From the NCBI GenBank assembly GCA_965243095.1, contig OZ251530.1, positions 558,001 through 622,000 of the forward strand: a DNA stretch of 64,000 nucleotides, in the 5' to 3' direction. The notes beneath the pieces were generated by a model. The model ran no database searches. It was not told the DNA's origin and saw only the letters and a list, made by a program, of their open reading frames with translations. The position numbers and the translations under genes are program-made. Shown here piece by piece: positions 8,325 through 17,024 of this stretch (its first letter is position 1; every line of letters begins with the position of its first letter). Source of the DNA: VXYL01 sp965243095 (GTDB lineage: Bacteria > Pseudomonadota > Gammaproteobacteria > Pseudomonadales > Azotimanducaceae).

Positions 8325-8855
8325 ATGTCGCGCGTCGCCAAAGCGCCGGTGCCGGTTCCCGCGGGGGTGGAAGTGGACATCGCCGCGGACGAGTTGACCG
8401 TGAAAGGCGCCAAAGGCAGCCTTTCGCTGCGCTTGACCGGGCAGGTCGATGTGGCGCAGGACAACGGCTCGCTCACGTTCGAGGCGCGCCGCGGGCGCGA
8501 AGCGCGGGCGCTGGCCGGCACGGTGCGCTCGCTGGTGCGGAACATGGTGCAGGGCGCCTCCGAGGGATTCGAGAAGCGCTTGGAAATCCAAGGCGTCGGC
8601 TACCGCGCGCAAGTCCAGGGCAGGCGCTTGAATCTGCAACTCGGCTTCTCGCACCCCATTGACTACGAGCTGCCGCCCGGAGTGGAGGCGCAAACCGATT
8701 CCCCCACGCAGATCGTGGTCAAGGGCATCGACAAACAGTTGGTGGGCCAGGTGTGCGCGGAAATTCGGGCGCTGCGGCCGCCGGAGCCGTACAAGGGCAA
8801 AGGCGTACGCTACGCCGGCGAGCGCGTCCGGCGCAAGGAAGGGAAGAAGAAGTAG
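8325..8855 (+). CDS. rplF: 50S ribosomal protein L6
   Basis: A 176-residue L6 starting MSRVAKAPVPVPAGVEVDIA, with KGAKGSLSLRLT and the second-domain signature RLEIQGVGYRAQ and the C-terminal PPEPYKGKGVRYAGE. L6 lies near the factor-binding site of the large subunit. ATG 8325 was chosen because it gives the standard N terminus; the open frame continues further upstream across rpsH but that stretch is unrelated. Confidence 0.97.
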   Translation: MSRVAKAPVPVPAGVEVDIAADELTVKGAKGSLSLRLTGQVDVAQDNGSLTFEARRGREARALAGTVRSLVRNMVQGASEGFEKRLEIQGVGYRAQVQGRRLNLQLGFSHPIDYELPPGVEAQTDSPTQIVVKGIDKQLVGQVCAEIRALRPPEPYKGKGVRYAGERVRRKEGKKK

Positions 8856-8880
8856 CTCTTGGACGAGCTGCGAGACGGCA

Positions 8881-9240
8881 ATGAGCAAGACGGACAAGCG
8901 AGCGAGCCGCCACCGCCGCGCCAAGCGCGCCCGGATGAAGATCCGCGAGCTGGGCATGGCGCGGCTGACGGTGCATCGCACCCCGCGGCACATGTACGCG
9001 CAGGTCATCCTGCACGATGGCGGCGACCGCGTGATCGCGCAGGCGTCCACGCTGGACAAGGCATTGCGCGCCAAAAGCGGCGGCAACATCGACGCGGCCA
9101 GCGCGGTGGGGCGCATGGTGGCGGAGCGCGCCGTGGCCGCCGGCGTGGAAGCCGTCGCCTTCGACCGCTCCGGCTACAAGTACCACGGGCGCGTGAAAGC
9201 GCTGGCCGAGGCGGCGCGCGAAAGCGGCCTGCGGTTTTAG
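8881..9240 (+). CDS. rplR: 50S ribosomal protein L18
   Basis: A 119-residue L18, about the length of the E. coli protein (117). Starts MSKTDKRASRHRRAKRARMK and carries LTVHRTPRHMYAQVI and the C-terminal FDRSGYKYHGRVKALAEAAR. L18 binds 5S rRNA and mediates its incorporation into the large subunit. A 25-nt gap separates it from rplF. Confidence 0.97.
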   Translation: MSKTDKRASRHRRAKRARMKIRELGMARLTVHRTPRHMYAQVILHDGGDRVIAQASTLDKALRAKSGGNIDAASAVGRMVAERAVAAGVEAVAFDRSGYKYHGRVKALAEAARESGLRF

Positions 9241-9264
9241 CAACGGATTGGATTCGGCAAGAAC

Positions 9265-9768
9265 ATGGCGTACGCGGAAGAGATAAAGGAAGAAGGTCTG
9301 GTCGAGAAACTCGTCCAGATCAACTACGTCGCCAAGACCGTCGAAGGCGGTCGGCAGCGCGGCGTCACCGCGTTGGCGGTGGTGGGCGATGGCGAAGGGC
9401 GCGTGGGCGTGGGGCGCGGCAAGGCGCGGGAGACGCCGGCGGCGATTCAGAAGGCCATGGAAGCCGCCCGCCGCGACATGGTGGACGTGGAGTTGAACGG
9501 CACCACCATCTGGTACCCGGTGAAGGAGCGGTTCGGCGCCTCCACCATCTACATGCAGCCGGCGTCGGAAGGCACCGGCATCATCGCCGGCGACAAGATG
9601 CGCGCCGTGCTGGAGTGCGCCGGCGTGCGCAACGTGCTGGCCAAGTGCTACGGCTCCACCAATCCGGTGAACGTCGTGCGCGCCACCTTCAACGCGTTGA
9701 CGAACATGGCCTCGCCGGACATGATCGCCGCCCGGCGCGGCAAGACGGTGGCCGAACTGCGCGCCTGA
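9265..9768 (+). CDS. rpsE: 30S ribosomal protein S5
   Basis: A 167-residue S5 with GLVEKLVQINYVAKTVEGGR and the double-stranded-RNA-binding signature, followed by VGVGRGKARETPAAIQKAME and the C-terminal NVVRATFNALTNMASPDMIA. S5 contributes to translational accuracy and to mRNA entry. The residues classically altered in spectinomycin resistance lie in the VEGGRQRG loop, which looks wild type. Confidence 0.97.
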   Translation: MAYAEEIKEEGLVEKLVQINYVAKTVEGGRQRGVTALAVVGDGEGRVGVGRGKARETPAAIQKAMEAARRDMVDVELNGTTIWYPVKERFGASTIYMQPASEGTGIIAGDKMRAVLECAGVRNVLAKCYGSTNPVNVVRATFNALTNMASPDMIAARRGKTVAELRA

Positions 9769-9781
9769 AGGACGTTTGCTT

Positions 9782-10009
9782 GTGACTGACAAAACTGCAA
9801 AGGCCACCGTGCGGGTGAAGCTCGTCAAGTCGCCTTTTGGGCGGCTGCCGCGGCACCGCGAATGTGTCAAGGGCCTCGGCCTGCGGCGCATCGGCAGCGT
9901 GCGCGAATTGGAAGACACCCCGGCGGTGCGCGGCATGATCAACAAGGTGGCGTACCTGCTGGAAGTGCGGCCGGGCACGGCTGCCGAAACCGACGCACCC
10001 CAAGGGTAG
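9782..10009 (+). CDS. rpmD: 50S ribosomal protein L30 with short C-terminal tail
   Basis: A 75-residue L30 with ATVRVKLVKSPFGRLPRHRE, the family signature VKGLGLRRIGSVRELEDTPA and MINKVAYLLEV. E. coli L30 is 59 residues; here ~9 residues precede the core and ~12 (RPGTAAETDAPQG) follow it. GTG 9782 is preferred because AAGGA at 9768-9772 is nine bases upstream; TTG 9776 in the same frame would leave only three bases. Confidence 0.95.
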   Translation: MTDKTAKATVRVKLVKSPFGRLPRHRECVKGLGLRRIGSVRELEDTPAVRGMINKVAYLLEVRPGTAAETDAPQG

Positions 10010-10086
10010 CGTTGTTGGAAAGCCAGGTCATGGAAACGGAAACGCCAAACGAAACGGACGCGGCGGAACAGCCGGAGGCGGCAGCA

Positions 10087-10581
10087 ATGCGCCTGAACAG
10101 CCTCTCCCCCAGCAGCGGGGCGAAAAAGAACCGCAAGCGCGTTGGCCGCGGCATCGCCGCCGGCGGCGGCAAGACCGCCGGCCGCGGCCACAAAGGTCAG
10201 CGCTCGCGTTCCGGGGGCACCGTGCGGCCGGGCTTCGAAGGCGGTCAACTCCCCTTGCAGAAGCGCATTCCCACGTTCGGCTTCCGCTCGCGCGTGGGCC
10301 GCACCACCGCCGAGGTGCGCACCTCGGAACTCGCCGCCGCCGCAAACGCCGATGGCGTGGTGGATTTGGCCGCCCTGAAGGACGCCGGCGTGGTGCGCAA
10401 GAACACCACGCGGGCGCGCGTATTCCTCTCCGGCAGCGTCTCGGCGAGCGTAACCGTGCAAGGCTTGGCGGTGTCCAAAGGCGCTCGCGCCGCCATCGAA
10501 CAAGCCGGCGGGCAGGTGGCCGACGCGGCCGCGCCCAAGCCCGGCGCGCCCAAGCCCGACGCGCAGAAGGCGGACGCGTAA
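10087..10581 (+). CDS. rplO: 50S ribosomal protein L15
   Basis: A 164-residue L15 with the canonical start MRLNSLSPSSGAKKNRKRVG, the glycine/basic loop KTAGRGHKGQRSRSGG and the C-terminal signature VSKGARAAIEQAGGQV. A tail of about 20 residues rich in Ala, Pro and Lys extends past the E. coli end. ATG 10087 follows GGAGG by eight bases. An in-frame ATG at 10030 would add 19 acidic residues; I prefer the downstream start but cannot exclude the other. The stop overlaps secY (TAATG). Confidence 0.95.
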   Translation: MRLNSLSPSSGAKKNRKRVGRGIAAGGGKTAGRGHKGQRSRSGGTVRPGFEGGQLPLQKRIPTFGFRSRVGRTTAEVRTSELAAAANADGVVDLAALKDAGVVRKNTTRARVFLSGSVSASVTVQGLAVSKGARAAIEQAGGQVADAAAPKPGAPKPDAQKADA

Positions 10582-11984
10582 TGGCCTTGGCAACGCAAGC
10601 CCTTTCCGCTTGGCGCGGCGCCGGCGGTACCCGCGGCGCCCCGGGCGCGCCCGGGGCCGGCCTCGGCGAGTTGCGCCGGCGGCTGCTGTTCGTGCTGTTC
10701 GCGCTGTTGGTGTACCGCATCGGCACGCACATTCCGGTGCCGGGCATCAACCCGGATCAGCTGCGCGACCTGTTCGATTCGCAGCAGGGCGGCATCCTCG
10801 ACCTGTTCAACATGTTCTCCGGCGGCGCGCTGGAGCGCATGAGCATCTTGGCGTTGGGCGTGATGCCGTACATCACCTCCAGCATCATCATGAATCTGGT
10901 GACGATGATGTATCCGGCGCTGAACCAACTGCGCAAGGAAGGGCAGGCCGGGCGGCGCAAGATCACGCAGTACACGCGCTACGGCACGGTGGCGATCGCG
11001 CTCATCCAAGGCACCGCGCTCACCGGCACGCTTGCCGCGCAGGGTCTCGCGTTCAACCCGGGCATCGGCTTCTACTTCGTGGCCATCGTCGTGCTGCTCA
11101 CCGGGGCGCTGTTCATGATGTGGCTCGGTGAGCAGATCACCGAGCGCGGCGTGGGCAACGGCATTTCGCTGCTCATCTTCGCCGGCATCGTCTCCGGCTT
11201 CCCGGGCGCGGTGGGGCAATCCTTCGAGGCGGCGCGGCAAGGCGACATCAACGCCGTGGCGCTGCTGGCGGTGGCCGCCATCGGCGTCTTGCTGGTGGGC
11301 TTCGTGGTTTTCGTGGAGCGCGGCGAGCGGCGCATCACGGTGAACTACGCGAAGCGGCAGCAAGGCCGGCGCATGGTGGCGCCGCAGAGCACGCCGCTGC
11401 CGCTGAAGATCAACATGGCGGGCGTGATTCCCGCCATCTTCGCGTCCAGCCTGCTGCTCGCCCCGGCGTCGATGGCGCAGTGGTTCGGCCAAGCGCCGAA
11501 CATGACCTGGCTGCAGGACGTGTCCTTGATCCTCTCGCCCGGACAGCCGCTCTACATCCTGCTGTTCGCCGGCGGCATCATCTTCTTCAGCTTCTTCTAC
11601 ACCGCCATCATGATGGATCCCAAGGAGGTGGCGGACAATCTCAAGCGCCAGGGCGCCTATGTGCCGGGCATCCGTCCGGGCACGCAAACCGCCTCCTACT
11701 TGGACGACGTGATCACCCGCTTGACGCTGTTCGGCTCGCTGTACGTCACCTCGGTTTGCCTCTTGCCGGAGTTCATGGTGGTGTTCTTCAACGTCACCTT
11801 GCAGCTGGGCGGCACGGCGGTGTTGATCGTGGTGGTGGTGTCGATGGATTTCATGTCGCAGGTGCAGCAGCACATGATGTCCAGCCAGTACGCCAAGCTG
11901 ATGGAGAAATCCAACATCCAAGCGTTCGGGCGCGGCCGCGGCGGCGCGGCGCGCGGACGCCAAGGCGGTGGACGCCGTCGCTGA
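10581..11984 (+). CDS. secY: preprotein translocase channel subunit SecY
   Basis: The 467-residue protein shows ten hydrophobic segments and SecY signatures: YRIGTHIPVPGINPDQL near residue 40, FNMFSGGALERMSILALGVM, the cytoplasmic loop YAKRQQGRRMVAPQSTPLPL and GIRPGTQTASYLDDVITRLT. It forms the SecYEG channel in the inner membrane. The first ~30 residues (Gly/Ala/Pro-rich: GAGGTRGAPGAPGAG) are longer than usual, and the C terminus ends in a Gly/Arg-rich tail. Its ATG overlaps the rplO stop, as expected for translational coupling in the spc operon. Confidence 0.97.
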   Translation: MALATQALSAWRGAGGTRGAPGAPGAGLGELRRRLLFVLFALLVYRIGTHIPVPGINPDQLRDLFDSQQGGILDLFNMFSGGALERMSILALGVMPYITSSIIMNLVTMMYPALNQLRKEGQAGRRKITQYTRYGTVAIALIQGTALTGTLAAQGLAFNPGIGFYFVAIVVLLTGALFMMWLGEQITERGVGNGISLLIFAGIVSGFPGAVGQSFEAARQGDINAVALLAVAAIGVLLVGFVVFVERGERRITVNYAKRQQGRRMVAPQSTPLPLKINMAGVIPAIFASSLLLAPASMAQWFGQAPNMTWLQDVSLILSPGQPLYILLFAGGIIFFSFFYTAIMMDPKEVADNLKRQGAYVPGIRPGTQTASYLDDVITRLTLFGSLYVTSVCLLPEFMVVFFNVTLQLGGTAVLIVVVVSMDFMSQVQQHMMSSQYAKLMEKSNIQAFGRGRGGAARGRQGGGRRR

Positions 11985-12007
11985 CGGGTAACTGGAAGGA
12001 GCGAAAG

Positions 12008-12124
12008 ATGAAAGTGCGCGCATCGGTGAAGAAGATCTGCCGCAACTGCAAGATCGTGCGGCGCGGGCGCGTCGTGCGCGTGATCTGCAGCACGGAACCC
12101 CGGCACAAGCAGCGGCAAGGCTAA
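12008..12124 (+). CDS. rpmJ: 50S ribosomal protein L36 (zinc-binding form)
   Basis: A 38-residue protein in the usual secY-rpsM position, starting MKVRASVKKICRNCKIVRRG. It has the C-x2-C, then C, then H ligand set (CRNC, VICSTEPRH) of the zinc-binding C-plus L36. AAGGAGCG precedes ATG 12008. L36 stabilises 23S rRNA packing in the large subunit. Confidence 0.95.
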   Translation: MKVRASVKKICRNCKIVRRGRVVRVICSTEPRHKQRQG

Positions 12125-12168
12125 AAGCCCGGCACACACGGTTAGGGCGAATAGTAAGGAAGGCAAAG

Positions 12169-12525
12169 GTGGCGCGAATAGCAGGCATCAACATCCCGGA
12201 CAACAAGCACGTGGCGGTTTCGCTCACGCACATCTACGGCGTGGGCCGCACCACGGCGCTGCGCTTGTGCGCCGCCGCCGGCGTGGCGCCGAACGTGGCG
12301 GTGCGCGACCTCGCCGAGGAGCGCCTCGATGCGTTGCGCAACGAGGCGGCGAAGCTCACCGTGGAAGGCGACTTGCGCCGCGGCGTGCAACTCAACGTCA
12401 AGCGCTTGATGGATCTGGGCTGCTACCGCGGCATGCGCCATCGGCGCGGCTTGCCGGTGAACGGCCAGCGCACGCAGAACAACGCCCGCACCCGCAAGGG
12501 CCCGCGCAAACCGATTCGCAAGTAA
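12169..12525 (+). CDS. rpsM: 30S ribosomal protein S13
   Basis: A 118-residue S13 starting with GTG as MARIAGINIPDNKHVAVSLT, with IYGVGRTTALRLCAAAGV and the C-terminal signature YRGMRHRRGLPVNGQRTQNN and NARTRKGPRKPIRK. S13 lies at the top of the small-subunit head and contacts P-site tRNA. Begins the alpha-operon segment. Confidence 0.97.
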   Translation: MARIAGINIPDNKHVAVSLTHIYGVGRTTALRLCAAAGVAPNVAVRDLAEERLDALRNEAAKLTVEGDLRRGVQLNVKRLMDLGCYRGMRHRRGLPVNGQRTQNNARTRKGPRKPIRK

Positions 12526-12662
12526 AACCGCCGGCGGTGTCGTGGGCGCGGATTTGGTAGAATCGCGCCCTTTGGCGTTGCCTGCGTTGACGCAAAGCAA
12601 AGGCAAAAGGCCGCGGCTAGACGCGGCAAGAGCAATGGAGAGAACGAACTTGGCAGATTGGC

Positions 12663-13046
12663 ATGGCTGAACCGTCTCGCAGGAAGGGCAAGCGCGTGGT
12701 GATGGACGGCCTCGCGCATGTGCATGCGTCCTTCAACAACACCATCATCACGTTCACCGATCGGCAGGGCAACGCCTTGTGCTGGGCCACCGCCGGCGGC
12801 TCCGGCTACCGCGGCTCGCGCAAGAGCACCGCGTTCGCCGCGCAGATCGCCTCGGAGCGCGCCGCTACCGCCGCCGTCGAGCAGCACGGCATGAAAAGCG
12901 TGGACGTGTTCGTGAAAGGCCCGGGCCTCGGGCGCGAATCGGCGGTGCGGGCGATGAACGCCGCCGGCCTCAAGGTGAACAGCATTTGCGACGTCACGCC
13001 GATCCCGCACAACGGCTGCCGTCCGCCCAAACGCCGGCGGGTGTGA
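12663..13046 (+). CDS. rpsK: 30S ribosomal protein S11
   Basis: A 127-residue S11 with HVHASFNNTIITFTDRQGNA, the SGYRGSRKSTAFAAQIASER signature and the C-terminal DVTPIPHNGCRPPKRRRV. It forms part of the platform near the mRNA exit. The preceding gap of 137 nt (12526-12662) is the largest inside the operon; it contains TAGAAT at 12558-12563 but only a poor upstream -35, so an internal promoter there is possible, not shown. Confidence 0.97.
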   Translation: MAEPSRRKGKRVVMDGLAHVHASFNNTIITFTDRQGNALCWATAGGSGYRGSRKSTAFAAQIASERAATAAVEQHGMKSVDVFVKGPGLGRESAVRAMNAAGLKVNSICDVTPIPHNGCRPPKRRRV

Positions 13047-13050
13047 AACG

Positions 13051-13674
13051 ATGGCGCGCTACCTCGGCCCCAAACTCAAACTGTGCCGGCGCGAAGGCAC
13101 GGATCTCTTTCTCAAGAGCGGCGTCCGCCCGCTGGATTCCAAGTGCCGCGCGGACGCCATCCCCGGCCAGCACGGCGCGGCGCGGCGCACCCGCCCCAAC
13201 GACTTCGCGGTGCAACTGCGCGAGAAGCAGAAGGTCCGCCGCATCTACGGCGTGCTGGAAAAGCAGTTCCGCAACTACTACAAGAAGGCGGACCGGCAAA
13301 AGGGCGCCACCGGCGAGAACCTGCTGCGCCTGCTGGAACGGCGCTTGGACAACGTGGTGTACCGCATGGGCTATGGCTGCACCCGCGCCGAGAGCCGCCA
13401 ACTGGTGTCGCACAAGGCCATCGAAGTGAACGGCCGCGCCATCAACGTGGCGTCCTACCAAGTGCGCCCGGAGGACACCGTGGCGGTGCGCGAGGCGTGC
13501 AAAGCGCAGTTGCGGATTCGCCAAGCGCTGGATCTCGCCGGGCAACGCGGCGCGGTGGAGTGGGTGGAAGTGGACGCGGAGAAGATCACCGGCGTGTACA
13601 AGCGGGATCCGGACCGCAGCGAACTGCCCCAAGAGATCAACGAAAACCTCATCGTCGAGCTGTACTCCAAGTGA
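13051..13674 (+). CDS. rpsD: 30S ribosomal protein S4
   Basis: A 207-residue S4 starting MARYLGPKLKLCRREGTDLF, with the S4 RNA-binding motif around residues 95-150 (LERRLDNVVYRMGYGCTRAE, RQLVSHKAIEVNGR). S4 nucleates small-subunit assembly and in E. coli represses the alpha operon. The ATG follows the rpsK stop by 4 nt. Confidence 0.97.
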   Translation: MARYLGPKLKLCRREGTDLFLKSGVRPLDSKCRADAIPGQHGAARRTRPNDFAVQLREKQKVRRIYGVLEKQFRNYYKKADRQKGATGENLLRLLERRLDNVVYRMGYGCTRAESRQLVSHKAIEVNGRAINVASYQVRPEDTVAVREACKAQLRIRQALDLAGQRGAVEWVEVDAEKITGVYKRDPDRSELPQEINENLIVELYSK

Positions 13675-13784
13675 ACCTTCGGATGAGCGTTCCCATCACC
13701 CTGCGCCGGACGTGCCGGCGCTTTCCCCTGTTCGGCGACAGCACCGGCACCATCGAACTGGCCTGTTGGCCGCGGAGGAAATAG

Positions 13785-14783
13785 ATGCCCCAGTTGGATA
13801 GCGAGTTTCTAACGCCCCGCCGCATCGACGTGGTGGAGCACAGCAAGACGCATGCCCGCGTCACGCTCGAACCGTTGGAGCGCGGTTTCGGCCACACGCT
13901 CGGCAACGCCTTGCGGCGCATCCTGCTGTCGTCCATCTCCGGCTGCGCGATCACGGAAGTGCGCATCGACGGCGTCGACCACGAATACGACGACGTGGAA
14001 GGCGTGCGCGAGGACGTCATCGACATTCTGCTCAACCTCAAGGGCGTAGCCGTGCAAATGCGCGGCGCTCAAACGGCGACCATTCGGCTCTCCGCCAACG
14101 GCGCCGGCGAGGTGAAGGCGGGGGATTTCCAGCTGCCGAACGATTTGGAGGTGGCCAACCCCGACCATCCCATCTGCACCCTCAACGAGAACGGCAACAT
14201 CCGCATGGAGGCGACGGTGGAGAAAGGCCGCGGCTACCATCCGGTGGAATACTCCGGCGTCACCGACGAGGAGGACGAGACCCAGTCCATCGGCGTCTTG
14301 CGCCTCGACGCCAGCTACAGCCCGATGCGGCGCGTGGCGTACACGGTGGAAAGCGCCCGCGTGGAGCAGCGCACGGACCTCGACAAGCTCATCTTGGACT
14401 TGGAATCCAACGGCACCATCGACCCGGAGCAGGCCATCCGCCGCGCCGCGACCATCCTGCAGCAGCAGTTGGCAGTGTTCGTGGACTTCGACACGTCCGG
14501 CGAGATCGCGCACGCGCAGCAAGACGACGACATGCACCCCATGCTGCTGCGCCCGGTGGACGACTTGGAGCTCACCGTGCGCTCGGCGAACTGCCTGAAG
14601 GCGGAGAACGTGTACTACATCGGCGACTTGGTGCAGCGCACCGAGCACGACTTGTTGAAGACGCCGAACCTCGGCAAGAAGTCGCTCACCGAGATCAAGG
14701 AGGTGCTCGCCCGCGAGGGCCTCACCTTGGACATGCGCGTGGCCAAGTGGCCGCCGGCCAGCTTGCGCGGCCCGGCCGGCTGA
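13785..14783 (+). CDS. rpoA: DNA-directed RNA polymerase alpha subunit
   Basis: A 332-residue alpha subunit. The N-terminal assembly domain has LEPLERGFGHTLGNALRRIL and SSISGCAITEVRIDGVDHEY; the C-terminal domain has ELTVRSANCLKAENVYYIGD, LVQRTEHDLLKTPNLGKKSL and EIKEVLAREGLTLDMRV, the surface that touches UP elements and activators. GGAGG lies just ahead of ATG 13785. The 110-nt gap before it shows no gene. Confidence 0.98.
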   Translation: MPQLDSEFLTPRRIDVVEHSKTHARVTLEPLERGFGHTLGNALRRILLSSISGCAITEVRIDGVDHEYDDVEGVREDVIDILLNLKGVAVQMRGAQTATIRLSANGAGEVKAGDFQLPNDLEVANPDHPICTLNENGNIRMEATVEKGRGYHPVEYSGVTDEEDETQSIGVLRLDASYSPMRRVAYTVESARVEQRTDLDKLILDLESNGTIDPEQAIRRAATILQQQLAVFVDFDTSGEIAHAQQDDDMHPMLLRPVDDLELTVRSANCLKAENVYYIGDLVQRTEHDLLKTPNLGKKSLTEIKEVLAREGLTLDMRVAKWPPASLRGPAG

Positions 14784-14816
14784 CGCGGCGCAACGCAAGC
14801 GAACCGGCAACCCTCC

Positions 14817-15212
14817 ATGCGACACCGAAAAAGCGGGCGGCACCTCAACCGCACCAGCGCCCACCGCAAGGCGATGTTCGCCAACATGGCCGTCTCGCTC
14901 ATCGCCCACGAAGTGATCAAGACCACGGTGCCCAAGGCCAAGGAGCTGCGGCGCATCGCCGAGCCGTTGATCACCTTGGCGAAAGAGGACAGCGTGGCGG
15001 CGCGCCGCCTGGCCTTCAGCCGCCTGCGCGACAAGGCCGCCGTGGGCAAGCTGTTCAGCGAGCTCGGCCCGCGCTTCCGCGACCGCCCGGGCGGCTACAC
15101 GCGCATTCTCAAAGCCGGCCACCGCGCCGGCGACGCGGCGCCGGTGGCGTACATCGAGTTCGTCGGGCGCGAAGTGGAAGAAGAAACCGCCGACGACGAA
15201 GACGACGAGTAG
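14817..15212 (+). CDS. rplQ: 50S ribosomal protein L17
   Basis: A 131-residue L17: MRHRKSGRHLNRTSAHRKAM, VSLIAHEVIKTTVPKAKELR and the C-terminal GDAAPVAYIEFVGRE. The last twelve residues are almost all acidic (EVEEETADDEDDE). L17 is the last gene of the alpha operon and lies near the peptide exit tunnel. A palindromic repeat element begins 18 nt after its stop. Confidence 0.97.
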   Translation: MRHRKSGRHLNRTSAHRKAMFANMAVSLIAHEVIKTTVPKAKELRRIAEPLITLAKEDSVAARRLAFSRLRDKAAVGKLFSELGPRFRDRPGGYTRILKAGHRAGDAAPVAYIEFVGREVEEETADDEDDE

Positions 15213-15230
15213 CCGCGCCAAGAGAGGCAA

Positions 15231-15345
15231 GATCCACAATGGGTCGGCGGTGTGGGTGGCAAAGCCTGGGAGCGCAGGCGTCTCGCCTGCATGCGGGCGG
15301 GACGCCCGCGTTCCCAGCACCAGTCACCAAAGATGTCGTACACCC
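15231..15345. repeat. palindromic repeat element, copy 1 (degenerate)
   Basis: About 115 bp just after rplQ. It contains two adjacent perfect 7-bp stems, GCAGGCG/CGCCTGC and GCGGGCG/CGCCCGC, joined by a CAT linker and flanked by CCTGGGAGC and GTTCCCAG. The right end (TCACCAAAGATGTCGTACAC) matches one terminal repeat of the intact copy at 49921-50045, with a 2-nt deletion; the left end is decayed. Relative to copy 2 this one is best aligned in inverse orientation. It could also act as a transcription terminator for the ribosomal operon. Confidence 0.7.
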
Positions 15346-15433
15346 CCGGCCGGTGTCCGCGGCAACGGCGCGGTGTTGCGCGGTGAATAGGTAATTTCGC
15401 GGGAAGCACGGGAAAAGAGCGCGGGGAGCGCAA

Positions 15434-17011
15434 ATGTCGCTGTTGGCTTGGTCCTACCTGTTTCTGGTGGTGTACATCGGCGCCATGCTGGCCATTGGCG
15501 TGGTCGGCCAGCGCCGCGTCAAGCATGCGGACGATTTCGCCACCGCCCGCGGCGCCTACGGCCCGCTGTTCCTGGCGTTCGCCTTCGCCGCCACCACGGC
15601 CAGCGGCGCGACCTTTCTCGGCGGCCCGGGCCTCGCCTACTCCTACGGCTTGGCCACGGTGTGGGGCAACTTCCTCTACCCCATCGGCGTGTACTTCGGC
15701 GTGCTCATCTCCATGCGCCTCATCGCCGCGTCCGGCAATCGCTTCGGCAACCGCACCATTCCCGAGTATCTGGGCGACCGCTTCCAATCCAACGGCATTC
15801 GCGTCCTGGTGTCGCTGTTCTCGCTGGTGCTGTTCTTCTATCTAGTCGGGCAGTTGGTGTCCGGCTTGGTGATGTTCGAGATCATGCTGGGCATGCCGCC
15901 CGTCTGGGCGCTCATCGTGACTTCCTCCGTGCTGCTGGTGTACGTCGTGCTCGGCGGGGCGCACGCGGACATCCTCACCGACGGCGCCCAAGGCGTGATG
16001 ATGCTGGTGCTCGCGGTGGTGGTCATCGTGCTGTTCGTGCTGGGCGTTGGCGTGGATGGCGGCGTGAGCGGGTTGCTCGACAGCTTGGAGCGGCAGGACG
16101 AGAATCTGGTCGGCGCGCTGAATCCCAGCACGCCGCTCTACCACTCGCCGTGGTCCATCATCTGCATCGTGTTCGCGCACATTCCCCTCGGCCTGCTGCC
16201 GCACCTCGGCAACAAGCTGTGGGCGCTGAAGGGCGCGAGCCAGCAGCGCTCGTTCGTCAAGCTCGCATTCGCGTTCGGCATCACCCTCGGCATGTTGGGG
16301 TTGGCCGGGCTGCTGGCGCGGGGCGTGCTCGGCGGTGCCTTGCTGGAGGCGGGCGCGAATCCGAACCAAGCGCTGCCGATGCTGTTCATCGAGCTGTTCC
16401 CGGTCTGGCTGGCGGCGTTGATCGGCGTGGGCATCCTCGCCGCCATCATGTCCACCGCCGACGGCTTGGTGGTGTCCTCGTCGCAGATCATCGCCAACGA
16501 CATCTACCGCCGTTCGCTCGCGCCGCTGCTCGCGCCCAACGCCAGCGAGGCCGAGCGCGACCGCCAGGAACTGCTGATCAGCCGCTGGGCCACCGTGCTG
16601 GTGCTGGTGATCTGCACCTGCCTCGCGTGGCTGTTCATGGAACGCAACATCGCGCTCACCGTGTGGATCGGCATCGGCGGCATGATGGCGGCCTTCGCCG
16701 GCCCGCTGGTGGTGGGCGCGTTGTGGAAAGGCGTCACCCGCCCCGGCGCCTACGCCGGCCTGATCTCCGGCTTCGTCGCCTTCGTGGCGCTGCACACCCA
16801 GGCCATCGACCCGCAGTGGTTCGCCGGCGGCCCGCTGCACGGCGTCGTCGCCTGGCTGCACGGCGAGGGCCCAAACCCCACCTCCTGCGCCGCCATAGGC
16901 GAGGGAATCGGCATCGTCTTCACCGTCGCCGTCTCCAAACTCACCGCGCCGCTACCAGCCGCCCACGTCGCGGCCATGTTTGGCCGCGGCGATGCGGCAA
17001 CGGAACCTTAG
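15434..17011 (+). CDS. sodium:solute symporter family protein
   Basis: A 525-residue inner-membrane protein with about 13 hydrophobic segments. The SSF family features are MLAIGVVGQRRVKHADDFAT, AFAFAATTASGATFLGGPG near residue 55 and IVTSSVLLVYVVLGGAHADI followed by a DGAQGVMM segment equivalent to the family's T-D-x-x-Q. Members such as PutP and PanF couple uptake of amino acids, vitamins or carboxylates to sodium. The substrate cannot be told from sequence; it resembles the pantothenate/proline branch more than the glucose branch. GGGGAG precedes ATG 15434. The gene stops 13 nt before the convergent flavoenzyme gene. Confidence 0.88.
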   Translation: MSLLAWSYLFLVVYIGAMLAIGVVGQRRVKHADDFATARGAYGPLFLAFAFAATTASGATFLGGPGLAYSYGLATVWGNFLYPIGVYFGVLISMRLIAASGNRFGNRTIPEYLGDRFQSNGIRVLVSLFSLVLFFYLVGQLVSGLVMFEIMLGMPPVWALIVTSSVLLVYVVLGGAHADILTDGAQGVMMLVLAVVVIVLFVLGVGVDGGVSGLLDSLERQDENLVGALNPSTPLYHSPWSIICIVFAHIPLGLLPHLGNKLWALKGASQQRSFVKLAFAFGITLGMLGLAGLLARGVLGGALLEAGANPNQALPMLFIELFPVWLAALIGVGILAAIMSTADGLVVSSSQIIANDIYRRSLAPLLAPNASEAERDRQELLISRWATVLVLVICTCLAWLFMERNIALTVWIGIGGMMAAFAGPLVVGALWKGVTRPGAYAGLISGFVAFVALHTQAIDPQWFAGGPLHGVVAWLHGEGPNPTSCAAIGEGIGIVFTVAVSKLTAPLPAAHVAAMFGRGDAATEP

Positions 17012-17024
17012 CCTGTCCGCCCCG

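Noticed and set aside
10030..10086. N-terminal extension of L15 from ATG 10030
   Set aside because: Acidic, unlike any L15 start; GGAGG stands before ATG 10087. Kept as an alternative only.
13809..15320. Long minus-strand frame opposite rpoA and rplQ (about 500 codons)
   Set aside because: The antisense of strongly conserved rpoA/rplQ codons in G+C-rich DNA keeps frames open; the translation is His/Arg/Val-rich and matches no protein.
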